From a virus: 21,071 nt of DNA. The notes under the pieces were generated by a model. The model did no database searches. It worked only from the letters and a program-made list of their open reading frames with translations, and was not told the DNA's origin. The stretch is from positions 1-21,071 of IMG/VR virus record IMGVR_UViG_3300025853_000814. The stretch is one strand, 5' to 3'. How positions within the stretch are numbered: position 1 is the first letter of the stretch; each line of letters starts with the position of its first letter. Below are positions 7,239 through 13,797 of the stretch, one piece after another. Both the position numbers and the translations under genes were made by a program.

Positions 7239-7692
7239 CGGGATCCGTTATTTTTAAAGTTATAAATTGTCCATCGCTAGTGTAAGTTATTATATTACCT
7301 TCTAGCTCAATAGTCCCAGATGTAGAGGCTGTATCTCCAAAGAGGTTTTCTACTAGCTGTCTTGAAAGCTGTGCATATATTCTGGACTCCAGGTTACGAA
7401 TGAATCTAGCTAAAGTTGTGTTTTCTTTATCACGCTCTATTTGCTCTTGTAGTGCCTTTATTTCTTCTTTTATGGACATTTTACGATTAAACTCTTGGTT
7501 CTCAATCGTAAGATAGTGACTAGAAGTTCCGATACCAGAAAATGAAGGTGACTTAAATTTATGAACTATCTGGTCAGCTGCAATGTTTTGCACAAATACG
7601 CCAAAAAACAAAACAAAGCCTATAGCAACTAGAATTTGTATTGTAAAAAGTTTTTCTGCTTCTTCTTTTTTATTTTTTTCTTTGTATATCAT
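7189..7692 (-). CDS. csgF: CsgF-family curli assembly factor
   Basis: A 167-aa partner of the CsgG pore that caps or extends the channel at the surface and couples fibre growth to export. The CsgF fingerprint is visible: after the signal segment, FKSPSFSGIGTSSHYLTIENQ matches the pore-binding N-terminus (FRNPNFGGNP in E. coli). Further along come FIRNLESRIYAQLSRQLVENLFG and a C-terminal strand domain with ITYTSDGQFITLKITDPDGN. The membrane/signal helix is at about 15-37, with predicted cleavage after IAA. It differs from the enterobacterial protein in a long charged n-region (KEKNKKEEAEK) and an extra charged helix near 72-92. No Shine-Dalgarno is visible; the start lies 23 bases inside the upstream gene, which argues for coupling. 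Confidence 0.92.
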   Translation of the reverse strand: MIYKEKNKKEEAEKLFTIQILVAIGFVLFFGVFVQNIAADQIVHKFKSPSFSGIGTSSHYLTIENQEFNRKMSIKEEIKALQEQIERDKENTTLARFIRNLESRIYAQLSRQLVENLFGDTASTSGTIELEGNIITYTSDGQFITLKITDPDGNITEITLPIGSFTF

Positions 7693-7927
7693 CTTTTTTT
7701 TGTTGTCTGATTTTAGTTACAGTATCAACCTTCTCTTTTAATCGTATCATATCCTGGTCTAAAAGTCGTAGCTGGTCCGTCAACCTAATAATAGTCTTTT
7801 TCATTTCACTTATAGATGGATCTATGGTGTTGTTAATAGTTTGCCAAACATAGAACACAAAATATCCCAGGCCAATTACCATTACAGTTGGAAAACCAAA
7901 TTTTTGTATTAAATCAACTATTTCCAT
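7670..7927 (-). CDS. Small single-pass membrane protein with coiled coil (paralogue B)
   Basis: An 85-aa protein with one membrane helix at about 13-32 (FPTVMVIGLGYFVFYVWQTI) and a charged coiled-coil tail ending in a Lys/Arg-rich segment, KIRQQKKDDIQRKK. It resembles the preceding 98-aa protein: short leader, G-P turn, helix ending GYF.F, then an Asn-Asn and an Ile-rich coil. The two look like a tandem duplication. It couples by TAATG to that gene and overlaps csgF by 23 bases, so it may be an accessory of the curli module or a holin/antiholin-type lysis protein. No family recognised. Confidence 0.75.
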   Translation of the reverse strand: MEIVDLIQKFGFPTVMVIGLGYFVFYVWQTINNTIDPSISEMKKTIIRLTDQLRLLDQDMIRLKEKVDTVTKIRQQKKDDIQRKK

Positions 7928-8223
7928 TAATCGCGTCTAGCATCAATCTTGCCGTCTTCAACAAAGTTTTCTGCTCTAGCGATTCGTTCAAGATCTGGAG
8001 GTATGTCAAGCGCACTTGACACTACTGTATCGATTCTAATAATGTCGTTGTTCATTATTGAGGCTCTAGTAATAAGCATTTTTGTAATGCCCTGGATAGA
8101 TTTAATGTCAGATACTAGATTATTCATAAGCTGTCTGATTATAAGAAATATAAAATATCCCATAATCAAGCCGCTTGCGATTGGTAGGCCTACGTCGCCG
8201 ATCAAGCCTATGGCTTGGTTCAT
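7927..8223 (-). CDS. Small single-pass membrane protein with coiled coil (paralogue A)
   Basis: A 98-aa protein with one membrane helix at about 13-33 (LPIASGLIMGYFIFLIIRQL) and a polar helical tail ending in acidic and Arg residues. It is similar in layout and in several positions to the 85-aa product that follows it. It is joined to both neighbours by TAATG overlaps (at 8223 and 7927), so the genes are probably translated in series. Role unknown; a membrane-bound oligomerising accessory of lysis or of the curli module is possible. Confidence 0.75.
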   Translation of the reverse strand: MNQAIGLIGDVGLPIASGLIMGYFIFLIIRQLMNNLVSDIKSIQGITKMLITRASIMNNDIIRIDTVVSSALDIPPDLERIARAENFVEDGKIDARRD

Positions 8224-8609
8224 TATTTATCTTCGCCTTTAAACCCTTTACTTTGTCCAGATTTACCCGAATAAACTCCAAAGACAACACCCATAGCACC
8301 TACAACAACTGAGACTAATGCTGATTGTTCTAGGTTAGGATCTGGCAGGTTCATAAACCAAATAACAGACTCATACATAAGATAAATATAAACCACAACA
8401 AATATCCTAGGAAATATTCTCCAGGCATCTATTGCTCTAGCTAAGTGAATTACTTTTTGCCAGGGGTTTATATTTGTTTCGTCTTCTAAGTCTCTAATTT
8501 TTTCTTTTAGCTCACCAATTTCTTGAATCATAGACATGAACTTGTTTAGATCCATTTCTACTTCATTACGATCCATGTCTCCGCCAAATCTTCCGCTTCC
8601 TTCGTGCAT
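8223..8609 (-). CDS. Two-helix membrane protein, putative holin
   Basis: A 128-aa protein from the start MHEGSGRFGG at 8609. Residues 19-45 form a predicted coiled coil. WRIFPRIFVVVYIYLMYESV at about 63-82 is the first membrane helix, and 96-113 (QSALVSVVVGAMGVVFGVY) the second, followed by a Lys/Gly-rich tail. Two helices with a basic cytoplasmic tail next to lysis genes fit a holin. The start at 8609 shares TAATG with the upstream stop and has a GAGG about 8 bases ahead; an ATG at 8663 is in frame but would overlap the previous gene. The holin role is inferred from topology and place, and the genes at 8609-8791 and 8972-9142 are competing candidates. Confidence 0.6.
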   Translation of the reverse strand: MHEGSGRFGGDMDRNEVEMDLNKFMSMIQEIGELKEKIRDLEDETNINPWQKVIHLARAIDAWRIFPRIFVVVYIYLMYESVIWFMNLPDPNLEQSALVSVVVGAMGVVFGVYSGKSGQSKGFKGEDK

Positions 8610-8791
8610 TATATAAACCTCGCTAGTATTACTGCTCCAACTATAAATGGGTAAACGGCCCATATCATGTTTTCTAATTTATCAAAACGCTTAGATCCGT
8701 CTTCTAATCTTTTATCAATACTTTTATACAAAGCCTTACACTCTCTTTCGTGAGACTCTATTGCATTGAGCGCATCTTTTACTGTAGCCAT
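8609..8791 (-). CDS. Small tail-anchored membrane protein
   Basis: A 60-aa protein: a charged helical N-terminal half (DALNAIESHERECKALYKSI and onward to about residue 42) and one C-terminal membrane helix (MIWAVYPFIVGAVILARFI). It starts at the TAATG that ends the previous gene and ends at the TAATG that begins the putative holin. Tail-anchored proteins of this size next to a holin can act as partner or antiholin, but no family was recognised and the role is open. Confidence 0.7.
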   Translation of the reverse strand: MATVKDALNAIESHERECKALYKSIDKRLEDGSKRFDKLENMIWAVYPFIVGAVILARFI

Positions 8792-8979
8792 TATTCGTTA
8801 TTGTCGATAGATACCTTTGCAGGCCTACCTCTTTTTTTTCTTACTGTTGTGTAAGCCTCATTAACATCTGGAGTCGATTTATCATCTGCAACATAATGGC
8901 CTTTTTTATTTCTTGATCTGACTTTTACACGCTCAGTGCCTGTTACTTTATCCCAAAAATTTGACCACCAGCTACTCAT
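8791..8979 (-). CDS. Small basic protein with AT-hook-like motif
   Basis: A 62-aa hydrophilic protein. It begins with a Trp-rich segment (SSWWSNFWDKV) and has an AT-hook-like core RKKRGRPAK at about 47-55, which in other proteins sits in the minor groove of AT-rich DNA. An AAGGA site precedes the ATG. The 5' end overlaps the 56-aa gene by 8 bases and the 3' end couples by TAATG to the next gene. DNA binding is suggested only by the short motif; it could equally be a virion component. Confidence 0.65.
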   Translation of the reverse strand: MSSWWSNFWDKVTGTERVKVRSRNKKGHYVADDKSTPDVNEAYTTVRKKRGRPAKVSIDNNE

Positions 8980-9142
8980 TGTGCTTTTCCTTGGCTTTTA
9001 GAACATTTAACGCACACCAGTCAATGATGCGATAAAGTTTGCCTAACCACCAATTTCCCTGTGGTGTTGGTGTGACAGCTGCAACAAATGATGCAATAGC
9101 TATTATGGTTGTTATCCATGAAAATATATTAAGAATTGTCAT
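8972..9142 (-). CDS. 56-aa membrane protein, holin candidate
   Basis: A short open frame starting MTILNIFSWITTIIAIA, with one membrane helix at about 5-24 and then TPTPQGNWWLGKLYRIIDWC and an Ala-Lys-rich end. The TPTP turn, the Trp-Trp pair and the LYRIIDW segment resemble small membrane proteins I have seen near lysis genes of marine phages (from memory, not a search). It uses the TAATG at 9142 that also ends the 64-aa gene, and overlaps the next gene by 8 bases, so real translation is likely. It is a second holin candidate beside the 8223-8609 gene. Confidence 0.7.
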   Translation of the reverse strand: MTILNIFSWITTIIAIASFVAAVTPTPQGNWWLGKLYRIIDWCALNVLKAKEKHNE

Positions 9143-9336
9143 TAATCATCTCCTTTTGTTTCTGTATCTTTTTCAAGATCAGTAGTTATTTCTTGGTCAG
9201 CAAACTCTTTAAGTTGCTCAACCACGTCTTTTCTTAAAATAGCAACAGTTTCTAACTCTTCACCATTCCAAGTCCCTCTTTTACTAGCTACATCAATAAT
9301 TTGTAACATGCCTAATAAAAATTGTTTTTCATCCAT
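9142..9336 (-). CDS. Hypothetical 64-aa acidic protein
   Basis: A soluble, mostly helical protein: MDEKQFLLGMLQIIDVASKRG followed by an acidic tail (TTDLEKDTETKGDD). A good AAGGAG lies 8 bases before the ATG, unlike the coupled genes downstream, so this may be the entry point for ribosomes on the following small-gene run. No family recognised. Confidence 0.75.
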   Translation of the reverse strand: MDEKQFLLGMLQIIDVASKRGTWNGEELETVAILRKDVVEQLKEFADQEITTDLEKDTETKGDD

Positions 9337-9355
9337 AATCGTCTCCTTGTTTTAC

Positions 9356-9376
9356 AAAAAAAATTAGCTATTAGCT
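9356..9376 (-). terminator. Weak terminator-like hairpin
   Basis: On the minus strand, AGCT-AAT-AGCT (stem 9366-9369 with 9373-9376) is followed by AATTTTTTTT. It overlaps the stop codon of the 98-aa gene and lies before the well-defined ribosome site of the 64-aa gene. The stem is only four base pairs, so at most it attenuates transcription between tail and lysis genes. Confidence 0.2.
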
Positions 9377-9660
9377 GCGATATACGCCTTGCCAGTTGCA
9401 ATAGCTGCAACATGAGTAGTCTTTTTACTATCTGCTGCTCCTGCTACATTGGGTGTATCATCGTCACTATCAACAGGTGCATACGCTAAAATAGTTTCTA
9501 AATGGTCTACATTTGCTTGTACTACTTCATTAATTTCAGCTTGTGTCATTCCTTCAACTCTTTGTACTGACGAAGCATCTGTATTAATACTATTGATTAA
9601 TGTAACGCTATCACTTCCTGCTGATAAAATTGATGTTACTGTTCTAGCTTCTATAGTCAT
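9364..9660 (-). CDS. Hypothetical 98-aa protein after the tail fibre
   Basis: A 98-aa soluble protein rich in Ala, Ser, Thr, Asp and Val. It has a predicted helical middle (MTQAEINEVVQANVDHLETILAYAP, about 38-62) and small-residue ends. A clear AAGGAG ribosome site lies before the ATG at 9660. It begins two bases after the tail-fibre stop, suggesting a virion accessory or fibre-associated role. No family recognised. Confidence 0.75.
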   Translation of the reverse strand: MTIEARTVTSILSAGSDSVTLINSINTDASSVQRVEGMTQAEINEVVQANVDHLETILAYAPVDSDDDTPNVAGAADSKKTTHVAAIATGKAYIAANS

Positions 9661-9661
9661 A

Positions 9662-12600
9662 TTATTCTCCTTTTAAAATTGTAATTTCTTGTTTTAATTG
9701 GTCTACTGTTGTAGACAGCTCTTTCACTGCGTTTATTAAGTACCAAGTTAGATTATCAGCGTTTACAGTTTTTACTCCTGAAGATTCTATTGTAATTATT
9801 TCAGGTAAAACTTTTTCTATTTCTTGAGCTATAACACCAAGTTGTATACCTTCTTTTTTTACAGCTAAATTACTTGGTAATTCTGTTACCTCATCTTCAG
9901 TTCTATATTCAAAATTTCTTACTTGGATATCTTTGAGTTTATTTAAACCTTCATTGTTATCTACAATATTCTTTTTAATTCTTTTATCAGAAGTTTGTAA
10001 AAAAGAAGTTCCGTTTGTAGCTTGGTAAATACCACCACCACCAGGCGGGTAGATTTTTCCTGTATTATTTCCTTGTCCAGAAACAGCGTTTCCTATAACT
10101 AACTCAGAAACACCACTACTACTAACATTAGCTTCTTTACCTATAAGAATACAACTGCTACCAGTTGTTAATGCATTTCCTGAGTTGTAACCTACTGCTG
10201 TATTATTAGAACCTGTAGTTACATATTGAATTGCACCTACGCCCATACCAGTATTATCAGTACCTGTAGTACATCGTCTAAGAGCTTCTGTGCCAAAGGC
10301 TGCATTATCATTACCTGTTGTTACTTCGTTTAAAGTAAAGTAACCAAATCCATTGTTACTTTCACCAGTAGTATTAGCTGAACAAGTATTTGAACCATAT
10401 GCTGTTGCACCATGATATGTACTTACAGTTAAACAATTTTGACCAACAGCAGTGCTAGAAAAGAAAGCGTGGCTGCTTCTTAAAGCATTTATCCCAACAG
10501 CAGTATTATTTTGACCATTGGTTCCTGCAATTGACATACCAGCTTCCATACCAAAACAAGTATTACCAGAACCTGTATCAAACTGTCCACCAGCATTGAA
10601 TCCCATAATTGTATTGTTACCACCAGTGGTAATAGCATCACCTGCTATTGAACCTACTATAGTGTTTTGAATACCAGTGGTTAAAAGTCTTGCGGCATGA
10701 TAACCAACAGCAACATTATTCATATCTACATTACCGCTTGGATTTTGTGTAAACAATGCATTTGTGCCTACTGCTGTAGACTGATCTCCAGCCACGTTAG
10801 CTCCTAAAGCACCAGAGCCTATTGAAACATTTGAAACACCAGTTGTGTTAGCGTCAAGACACACATATCCGATAGCTACATTTTCTTCACCTGTCGTGTT
10901 AGATGTTAGAGAGTCAGAACCTATGGCTATGTTATAAGCACCAGTCGTATTAGCATCTAACGATTGAGCACCTAATGCTGTATTGTCAGCACCAGTCGTA
11001 TTAGCTCCTAGTGCCGCATAACCCATTGCTGTATTGTTGCTACCCGTTGTATTAGCGTCTAATGAAAAAGCACCAAAAGCATTATTTCTAGTACCTGTAG
11101 TCAATGCAGCCAATGCTGTATGACCAAATGCTGATTGATAAGACTCAGTACAGTTTGTCATAGCACCATAGCCAACAGCAGTATTAAAACTTGCTGATGT
11201 ACCTGCATCTAAAGCATTTTGACCAACTGCTGTATTTTGAGCACCAGTTGTATTTGCTCCCATAGCACCTTGTCCGATAGCTGTGTTGTCGTCACCCGTT
11301 GTATTAGCGTCAAGGGCTACATCACCAACAGCTACGTTTCTGTTTCCAGTAGTGCTATTGTGCATTGATTGATAACCAACAGCAGTGTTTTCAGCTCCAG
11401 TCGTATTACTTGTAAGTGAGTTAAAACCTAAAGCTGAGTTTCTACTAGCTGTTGTATTAGCATCAAGAGCATTTGCACCAACAGCAACATTATTTGTACC
11501 AGATGTATTGACATGTAAAGCCTTATATCCAACACCAGTATTATTAGATGCTGTTGTTTGAACAGTCATTACAGCATGTCCTATACCTGTATTGTTAGAA
11601 CCCGTTGTTATTGCATCAAGTGTCAATGCACCTAATGCAGCATTAAAAGAAGCTGTAGTGTTTGCTGCTAAAGCTGAATAACCAACAGCAACATTATACT
11701 CACCAGTTGTGTTTGAAGTTAAAGATGAACGACCTAATGCTGAGTTAAAGGTACCAGTGGTGTTAGATTCCATTGATGCTTGACCAACTGCTGTATTATA
11801 GTGAGCAGTAGTATTAGCTGTTAATGCTCCACCACCGATAGCTACATTGGCATTACCAGTTGTGTTTGCATCAAGAGCTAAAGAACCAACAGCTACGTTT
11901 GTATTACCTGTAGTGTTTGATAATAAAGAGTGTTTACCGATTGCTGTATTATTGTCAGCAGTTGTATTAGCTTCTAAAGAACTTCTACCAATAGCTACGT
12001 TAGAACTACCAGTAGTATTAGCAGTTAAAGAATAAGAACCTATCGCTACATTTTGTACGCCTGTAGTTAATTTAGTAAGTGATTGAAAGCCAACGCCTGT
12101 ATTTTCATCACCCTCTGTTAAATCATCAAAAACTTCCCAACCTAAACCTGTATTATTAGAAGCAGTAGATAAAGTACCTGTACCTGCATCATTACTAATA
12201 AGTATGCTGTTTGCAAAGTTTGTTATATTAGAAGATATACCTACGCCATTGATTGTGCTTGAACCTGTAATAGCTCCATCTACTTGTAAAGTAGAAGCCA
12301 TATCTACAGCACCATCTATATCTACTACATCTAGGTTAGTAGTACCATCTACGTCTATATCGCCTGAGATGTCTAGTGAGGTTGCTGTTAAAACTCCAGT
12401 TACGCCTAAAGTACCACCAACAGTCATATCGTCAGTTACAGTTAAATCGTCTTGTACTTTTAAATCTACTACGTTAAGACTAGCAAAAGCGTCAACGACT
12501 GCTGCTCCAGATCCTGCTCCGTCTGAGTAAACTACTTTTACATCCCCTGGTGGAATAGTAATGTTAGCTCCACTACCTTGAGAAATTATTATATTTTGAG

Positions 12601-12898
12601 ATCCAGATGTGCCATTTTCAATAAACCACATTTTACTAACGGTGTTAGGGCCAATAGTAATAGTACAAGCTGAGTCAAGTGTTCCTGTATATTTTAAATA
12701 TAAAGATCTGCCTGGATCTGTGGATCCGTCTGCAATTGTTGTTGTGTGTGTATCAGCATTAGTTGTTATAGCCTCGGTGCCAAAACTAAATGCTTCTGCG
12801 ATTAATTCTAAATTGGTGTTGGTTTCCGTACCCCAAGTACCACTGGATTCACCAGTGCCAATTTCTTTTAATCTTAAATCGTTTACATAGGTTGCCAT
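9662..12898 (-). CDS. Tail fibre/adhesin with about 40 repeats and S74 chaperone end
   Basis: A 1078-aa host-recognition fibre. Residues 1-110 (from MATYVNDLRLKEIGTGESSG) look like a virion-attachment and beta-rich head region, and 130-260 is a Val/Asp/Thr-rich beta shaft. From about 263 to 937 come some 40 tandem 17-residue repeats of the form NTAVGxxALxxNTTGxx, reminiscent of trimeric autotransporter head repeats and expected to form a trimeric beta roll. The end carries a Peptidase_S74 intramolecular chaperone, starting near 971 (SDKRIKKN) with LGVIAQEIEKVLPEI, which trims and trimerises fibres, then a coiled coil. A GAGG site precedes the ATG. The repeat part is almost free of GATC, unlike its neighbours. 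No frameshift is seen. Confidence 0.93.
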   Translation of the reverse strand: MATYVNDLRLKEIGTGESSGTWGTETNTNLELIAEAFSFGTEAITTNADTHTTTIADGSTDPGRSLYLKYTGTLDSACTITIGPNTVSKMWFIENGTSGSQNIIISQGSGANITIPPGDVKVVYSDGAGSGAAVVDAFASLNVVDLKVQDDLTVTDDMTVGGTLGVTGVLTATSLDISGDIDVDGTTNLDVVDIDGAVDMASTLQVDGAITGSSTINGVGISSNITNFANSILISNDAGTGTLSTASNNTGLGWEVFDDLTEGDENTGVGFQSLTKLTTGVQNVAIGSYSLTANTTGSSNVAIGRSSLEANTTADNNTAIGKHSLLSNTTGNTNVAVGSLALDANTTGNANVAIGGGALTANTTAHYNTAVGQASMESNTTGTFNSALGRSSLTSNTTGEYNVAVGYSALAANTTASFNAALGALTLDAITTGSNNTGIGHAVMTVQTTASNNTGVGYKALHVNTSGTNNVAVGANALDANTTASRNSALGFNSLTSNTTGAENTAVGYQSMHNSTTGNRNVAVGDVALDANTTGDDNTAIGQGAMGANTTGAQNTAVGQNALDAGTSASFNTAVGYGAMTNCTESYQSAFGHTALAALTTGTRNNAFGAFSLDANTTGSNNTAMGYAALGANTTGADNTALGAQSLDANTTGAYNIAIGSDSLTSNTTGEENVAIGYVCLDANTTGVSNVSIGSGALGANVAGDQSTAVGTNALFTQNPSGNVDMNNVAVGYHAARLLTTGIQNTIVGSIAGDAITTGGNNTIMGFNAGGQFDTGSGNTCFGMEAGMSIAGTNGQNNTAVGINALRSSHAFFSSTAVGQNCLTVSTYHGATAYGSNTCSANTTGESNNGFGYFTLNEVTTGNDNAAFGTEALRRCTTGTDNTGMGVGAIQYVTTGSNNTAVGYNSGNALTTGSSCILIGKEANVSSSGVSELVIGNAVSGQGNNTGKIYPPGGGGIYQATNGTSFLQTSDKRIKKNIVDNNEGLNKLKDIQVRNFEYRTEDEVTELPSNLAVKKEGIQLGVIAQEIEKVLPEIITIESSGVKTVNADNLTWYLINAVKELSTTVDQLKQEITILKGE
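10085..12108 (-). repeat. About 40 tandem 51-bp repeats in the tail fibre gene
   Basis: The DNA repeats with a 51-base period, each unit encoding 17 residues with N-T/V-A-V/I-G at the start and T-T-G near the end. Copies are diverged but keep blocks such as accagt(t/c)gtatta and caacagc. The last few units toward 10085 are less regular. Such arrays change length by slippage or recombination, altering fibre length and perhaps receptor choice. Confidence 0.9.
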
Positions 12899-12918
12899 AC
12901 TTAATGTCCTCTAAGTTA

Positions 12919-13653
12919 TCATGCCGCGTCTCTACCAGCATCTATTGTAGTATAGTTTGGAGATTGACTTGTCGCAACCTCTGAGTAGCCAGGGGTTTGT
13001 GAGGTTGTAACCTCTCCGTATCCAGGGGTTTGGTCAGTATCTATTTCACCGTAGACTAAAATAAAGCCTGGAGAGGTTGTGATAGACAATCCAGATATAT
13101 TTACGTCAGCTGCGGCCGTTGGTGCAATAGATCCGTTAGCACTTGTTATTGCCTGGCCAGTTACTTCAAAAGTAACGCCGACACTAATAAATGGTGTGCC
13201 TAAAGCTGAGGTTGCAGCTTGGCCATCTGGTGTTACGTTTGCAGCTGCGGTAGTAGTAACAGATCCAACGGCAGTAGATAAAGATCCAACGGTAGTTACA
13301 GATACATTTGCGTCAGCTGTCGGTGCTATAGATCCTACAGAACTGGTAGCTGCTTGGCCTGTCGGTATGACATTAGCTTTACCTGTAATTGTTAGAGATC
13401 CGACTGCTGCGGTGGCCGCTTGACCAGTAACGGATACATTTGCTTTTGCTGATACTGTTGTAGATCCTAGGCTGGAAGTAACCGCTAACCCTGTTATCTG
13501 GACTACAGCTGCTGCAACAACAGTTGCGGATCCTAGACTTGCTGTTACAGATTGGCCAGTGACATTAACATCGACATTAACAATTATCGATTCATTCCAA
13601 GGTCCCTGTCCCCAGGTACCTCTTCCCCAGCCAGTTGCACCAGTATTAGGCAT
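12919..13653 (-). CDS. Repeat-rich putative virion/tail protein
   Basis: A 244-aa low-complexity protein. The start MPNTGATGWGRGTWGQGPWN carries a Trp-Gly motif seen in some phage structural proteins. About eight repeats of some 22-24 residues follow, of the type VTGQAATSSVGSxTxxAxANV, predicted beta strands rich in Ala, Thr, Val and Gly. Near the C-terminus (about 200-240) a second repeat of 11 residues occurs four times (GEIDTDQTPGY and variants). No cysteines, signal or membrane helix. It couples by TAATG to the 46-aa gene before it and lies 20 bases upstream of the tail fibre. A spike, shaft or fibre-joining component is likely; no family is certain. Confidence 0.75.
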   Translation of the reverse strand: MPNTGATGWGRGTWGQGPWNESIIVNVDVNVTGQSVTASLGSATVVAAAVVQITGLAVTSSLGSTTVSAKANVSVTGQAATAAVGSLTITGKANVIPTGQAATSSVGSIAPTADANVSVTTVGSLSTAVGSVTTTAAANVTPDGQAATSALGTPFISVGVTFEVTGQAITSANGSIAPTAAADVNISGLSITTSPGFILVYGEIDTDQTPGYGEVTTSQTPGYSEVATSQSPNYTTIDAGRDAA

Positions 13654-13793
13654 TAGCTTAAGTTATCTCTTACTTCTTCGAGCTCAGTTTTAATTCTATT
13701 TAGATCTTCTCTTACAGGATCTGTCATAAAATCAAGTGTTAGCATTGAATCGATTGTAGTAATGGCGCTTATTATTTTTTCTCTGTCAGTCAT
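13653..13793 (-). CDS. Small 46-aa coiled protein
   Basis: A short frame, MTDREKIISAITTIDSMLTL through LEEVRDNLS, fully helical with heptad-like Ile/Leu spacing. It fills the gap between the 446-aa and 244-aa genes: it starts 4 bases after the first stops and shares TAATG with the start of the second. The tight packing and a GAGG-like site about 12 bases upstream support it as a real gene; function unknown. Confidence 0.65.
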   Translation of the reverse strand: MTDREKIISAITTIDSMLTLDFMTDPVREDLNRIKTELEEVRDNLS

Positions 13794-13797
13794 TGTG

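Noticed and set aside
8791-8979. Reading the AT-hook-like protein as a nucleoid/silencing factor
   Set aside because: One short RGRP motif in a 62-aa protein is not enough; kept as a descriptive note only.
11847-12890. Plus-strand open frames opposite the tail fibre
   Set aside because: They are antisense shadows of the repeat codons, with no ribosome sites and low-complexity products.
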